The translations under genes and the position numbers were made by a program. The notes under the pieces are model-generated. The model made no database searches and was not told where the DNA came from. It saw nothing but the letters and a program-made list of their open reading frames with translations. From Gordius sp. MW1 (Eukaryota; Nematomorpha; Gordioida; Gordea; Gordiidae): a stretch of 64,000 bases of DNA. The stretch lies in NCBI GenBank assembly GCA_964036665.1, contig OZ038532.1, positions 13,782,537 through 13,846,536 of the forward strand. Direction: 5' to 3'. Of the stretch, positions 62,301 to 64,000 are shown in pieces (positions within the stretch are counted from its first letter, which is position 1; the number at the start of each line of letters is the position of its first letter).

Positions 62301-64000
62301 GTTCTAGCAGCTTAAAACCTCTTTTCGGAAGTAAATCGAGGATAATAGGATTCTCAAATTGGCTTACTTTTATATATTTTTTCATGCTCTTTTACATAGA
62401 ATCGAAAAAAATAAATATTTTTACCTCAAAATTTTTCACATATTTTTCTTTCAACCGTATGCATCCGATGAAAGTTGTCGTTTTCAGACGTGGTTTCGAT
62501 GATAAAAAGTAAAAATTTATCAGAATCAGAAAACTATTACTTTGAAATCATGATCGCATAGAGCCATTTTCAAAAATTAAGCATCACGTTGCGATACAAC
62601 AAACTAATCGCAACAATAAAACGTTGTCTTGTGTCAAAATGATAGTTCTCGCAGCTTAAAACCTCTTTTCGGAAGTCAATCGAGGATAATAGGATTCTCA
62701 AATTGGCTTACTTTTATATATATTTTCATGCTCTTTCACATAGAATTGAAAAAAATAAATATTCTTACCTCAAAATTTTTCACATATTTTTCTTTGAAAC
62801 GTATTCATCAGATGAAAGTTGTCGTTTTCAGACGTGGTTTCTATGATCCCAAGTAAAAATTTATCAGAATCAGAGAAATGTTACTTTAATCATGATCGCA
62901 TAGTGCATTTTTGAAAAATTAAACACTCACGTTGCGATACAACAAACTAATCGCAACAATAAAACGTTGTCTTTTGTCAAAATGAATAGTTCTGGCAGTA
63001 TAAAACCTCTTTTCGGAAGTAAATCGAGGATAATAGGATTCTCAAATTGGCTTACTTTTATATATTTTTTCATGCTCTTTCACATAGAATCGAAAAAATT
63101 AAATATTTTTACCTCAAAATTTTTCACATATTCTTTCAAGCGTATGCATCCGATGAAAGTTGTCGTTTTCAGACGTGGTTTCCATGATAAAAAGTAAAAA
63201 TTTATCAGAATCTGAAAACTATTACTTTGAAATCATGATCGCATAGAGCCATTTTCAAAAATTAAGCATCACGTTGCGATACAACAAACTAATCGCAACA
63301 ATAAAACGTTGTCTTTTGTCAAAATGATAATTCTCGCAGCTTAAAACCTCTTTTCGGAAATCAATCGAGGATAATAGGATTCTCAAATTGGCTTACTTTT
63401 ATATATTTTTTTATGCTCTTTCACATAGAATCAAAAAAAAAAAATATTTTTACCTCAAAATTTTTCACATATTTTTCTTTGAACCGTATTCATCCGATAA
63501 AAGTTGTCGTTTTCAGACGTGGTTTCTATGATCCCAAGTAAAAATTTATCAGAATCTAAAAACTACTACTTTAAAATCATGATCGCATAGTGCATTTTTG
63601 AAAAATTAAGCACTCACGTTGCGATCAAACTAATCGCAACAATAAAACGTTGTCTTTTGTCAAAATGAATTGTTCTGGCAGTATAAAACCTCTTTTCGGA
63701 AGTAAATCGAGGATAATAGGATTCTCAAATTGGCTTACTTTTATATATTTTTTCATGCTCTTTCACATAGAATCGAAAAAAATAAATATTTTTACCTCAA
63801 AATTTTTCACATATTTTTCTTTCAACCGTATGCATCCGATGAAAGTTGTCGTTTTCAGACGTGGTTTCGATGATAAAAAGTAAAAATTTATCATAATCAG
63901 AAAACTATTACTTCAAAATCATGATCGCATAGTGCATTTTTGAAAAATTAAGCACTCACGTTGCGATACAACAAACTAATCGCAACAATAAAACGTTGTC
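62240..64000 (+). repeat. Satellite array, right end, related to 55.0-58.0 kb
   Basis: About 62240-63210 matches about 55020-55985 with an offset of 7223 bp (21 monomers). 63190-63530 then matches 56660-57000, and the following monomer ('aaaactactactttaaaatc', 'gttgcgatcaaactaatcg', 'gaattgttctggcagtataa') matches 57700-57850. The window ends inside a monomer, so the array continues to the right. Confidence 0.85.

Noticed and set aside
240-63883. About sixty separate small genes of about 77 codons
   Set aside because: They recur with the monomer period, many start at TTG, sister monomers carry stops or frameshifts, and no regulatory or domain evidence exists. I list one only as an example with low confidence.
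1-64000. CRISPR array
   Set aside because: The repeat unit is about 344 bp and contiguous with no unique spacers; it is a satellite.
1-64000. Ribosomal DNA spacer or telomere repeats
   Set aside because: No rRNA sequence and no short telomere-like tandem motif is present.
1-64000. A new defence, biosynthetic or mobile-gene system
   Set aside because: Apart from the hAT remnant there is no coding content to support one.

Overview
This window is one long tract of eukaryotic satellite DNA. From base 1 to base 64000, except for one 949-bp insertion, it is built from head-to-tail copies of a monomer of about 344 bp (usually 340-346, some near 330), about 185 copies, all in the same orientation. 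Both window edges lie inside the array. I counted about 30% GC in one monomer, and CpG is not depleted. I see no tRNA or rRNA gene, CRISPR array, bacterial operon or convincing host protein-coding gene. A pericentromeric, centromeric or other heterochromatic location is the natural reading, but the sequence alone does not prove it.

Two monomer families alternate irregularly. Type A carries a 'gaatagttctggcag' block, usually followed by 'aagtaaatcg'. Type B carries 'gatagttctcgcag', one base shorter, usually followed by 'aagtcaatcg'. Monomers also differ in a 3' module ('ctatgatcccaag', 'cgatgataaaaag' or 'catgataaaaag'). Several are chimeras of these states, which points to gene conversion and unequal exchange. 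Higher-order structure changes along the window: an 8/9-mer repeat (0.9-6.7 kb), a run of near-identical single monomers (9.8-11.4 kb), a 690-bp dimer repeat (13.9-16.6 kb), several 5-mer duplications (24.6-36.3 kb), a patch of short monomers with a shared 13-bp deletion (38.4-41.5 kb), a young 14-mer of exactly 4793 bp in 2.77 copies (41.5-54.8 kb), a perfect-looking 688-bp dimer duplication (55.3-56.7 kb) and a 1030-bp trimer (60.6-62.3 kb). A stretch of nearly 1 kb at 30.5-31.4 kb recurs 27,360 bp away.

The only non-satellite DNA is at 8028-8976. It is a decayed hAT-superfamily DNA transposon remnant with a CAGAGGTC-type terminus, a recognisable C-terminal transposase dimerisation domain (WWK...YPKLA...PATSAASERSFS...RRTRLSPE), very GC-rich CCCGG/CGGGC tracts and a duplicated right end. 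It sits between two bases of an otherwise intact monomer with no visible target-site duplication. Its transposase frame is restored if a 37-nt GT...AG segment is treated as an intron.

The organism is a low-GC eukaryote. GC-rich 'CGGGCC' low-complexity DNA next to hAT remnants in an AT-rich background reminds me of arbuscular mycorrhizal fungi (Rhizophagus and relatives), but this is a weak impression from memory and other AT-rich eukaryotes are possible. About sixty type-A monomers contain an open frame of about 72-77 codons; I regard these as by-products of the repeat and not as genes. I did not find a new enzymatic or defence system. The interest lies in satellite evolution and in the structure of the transposon insertion.
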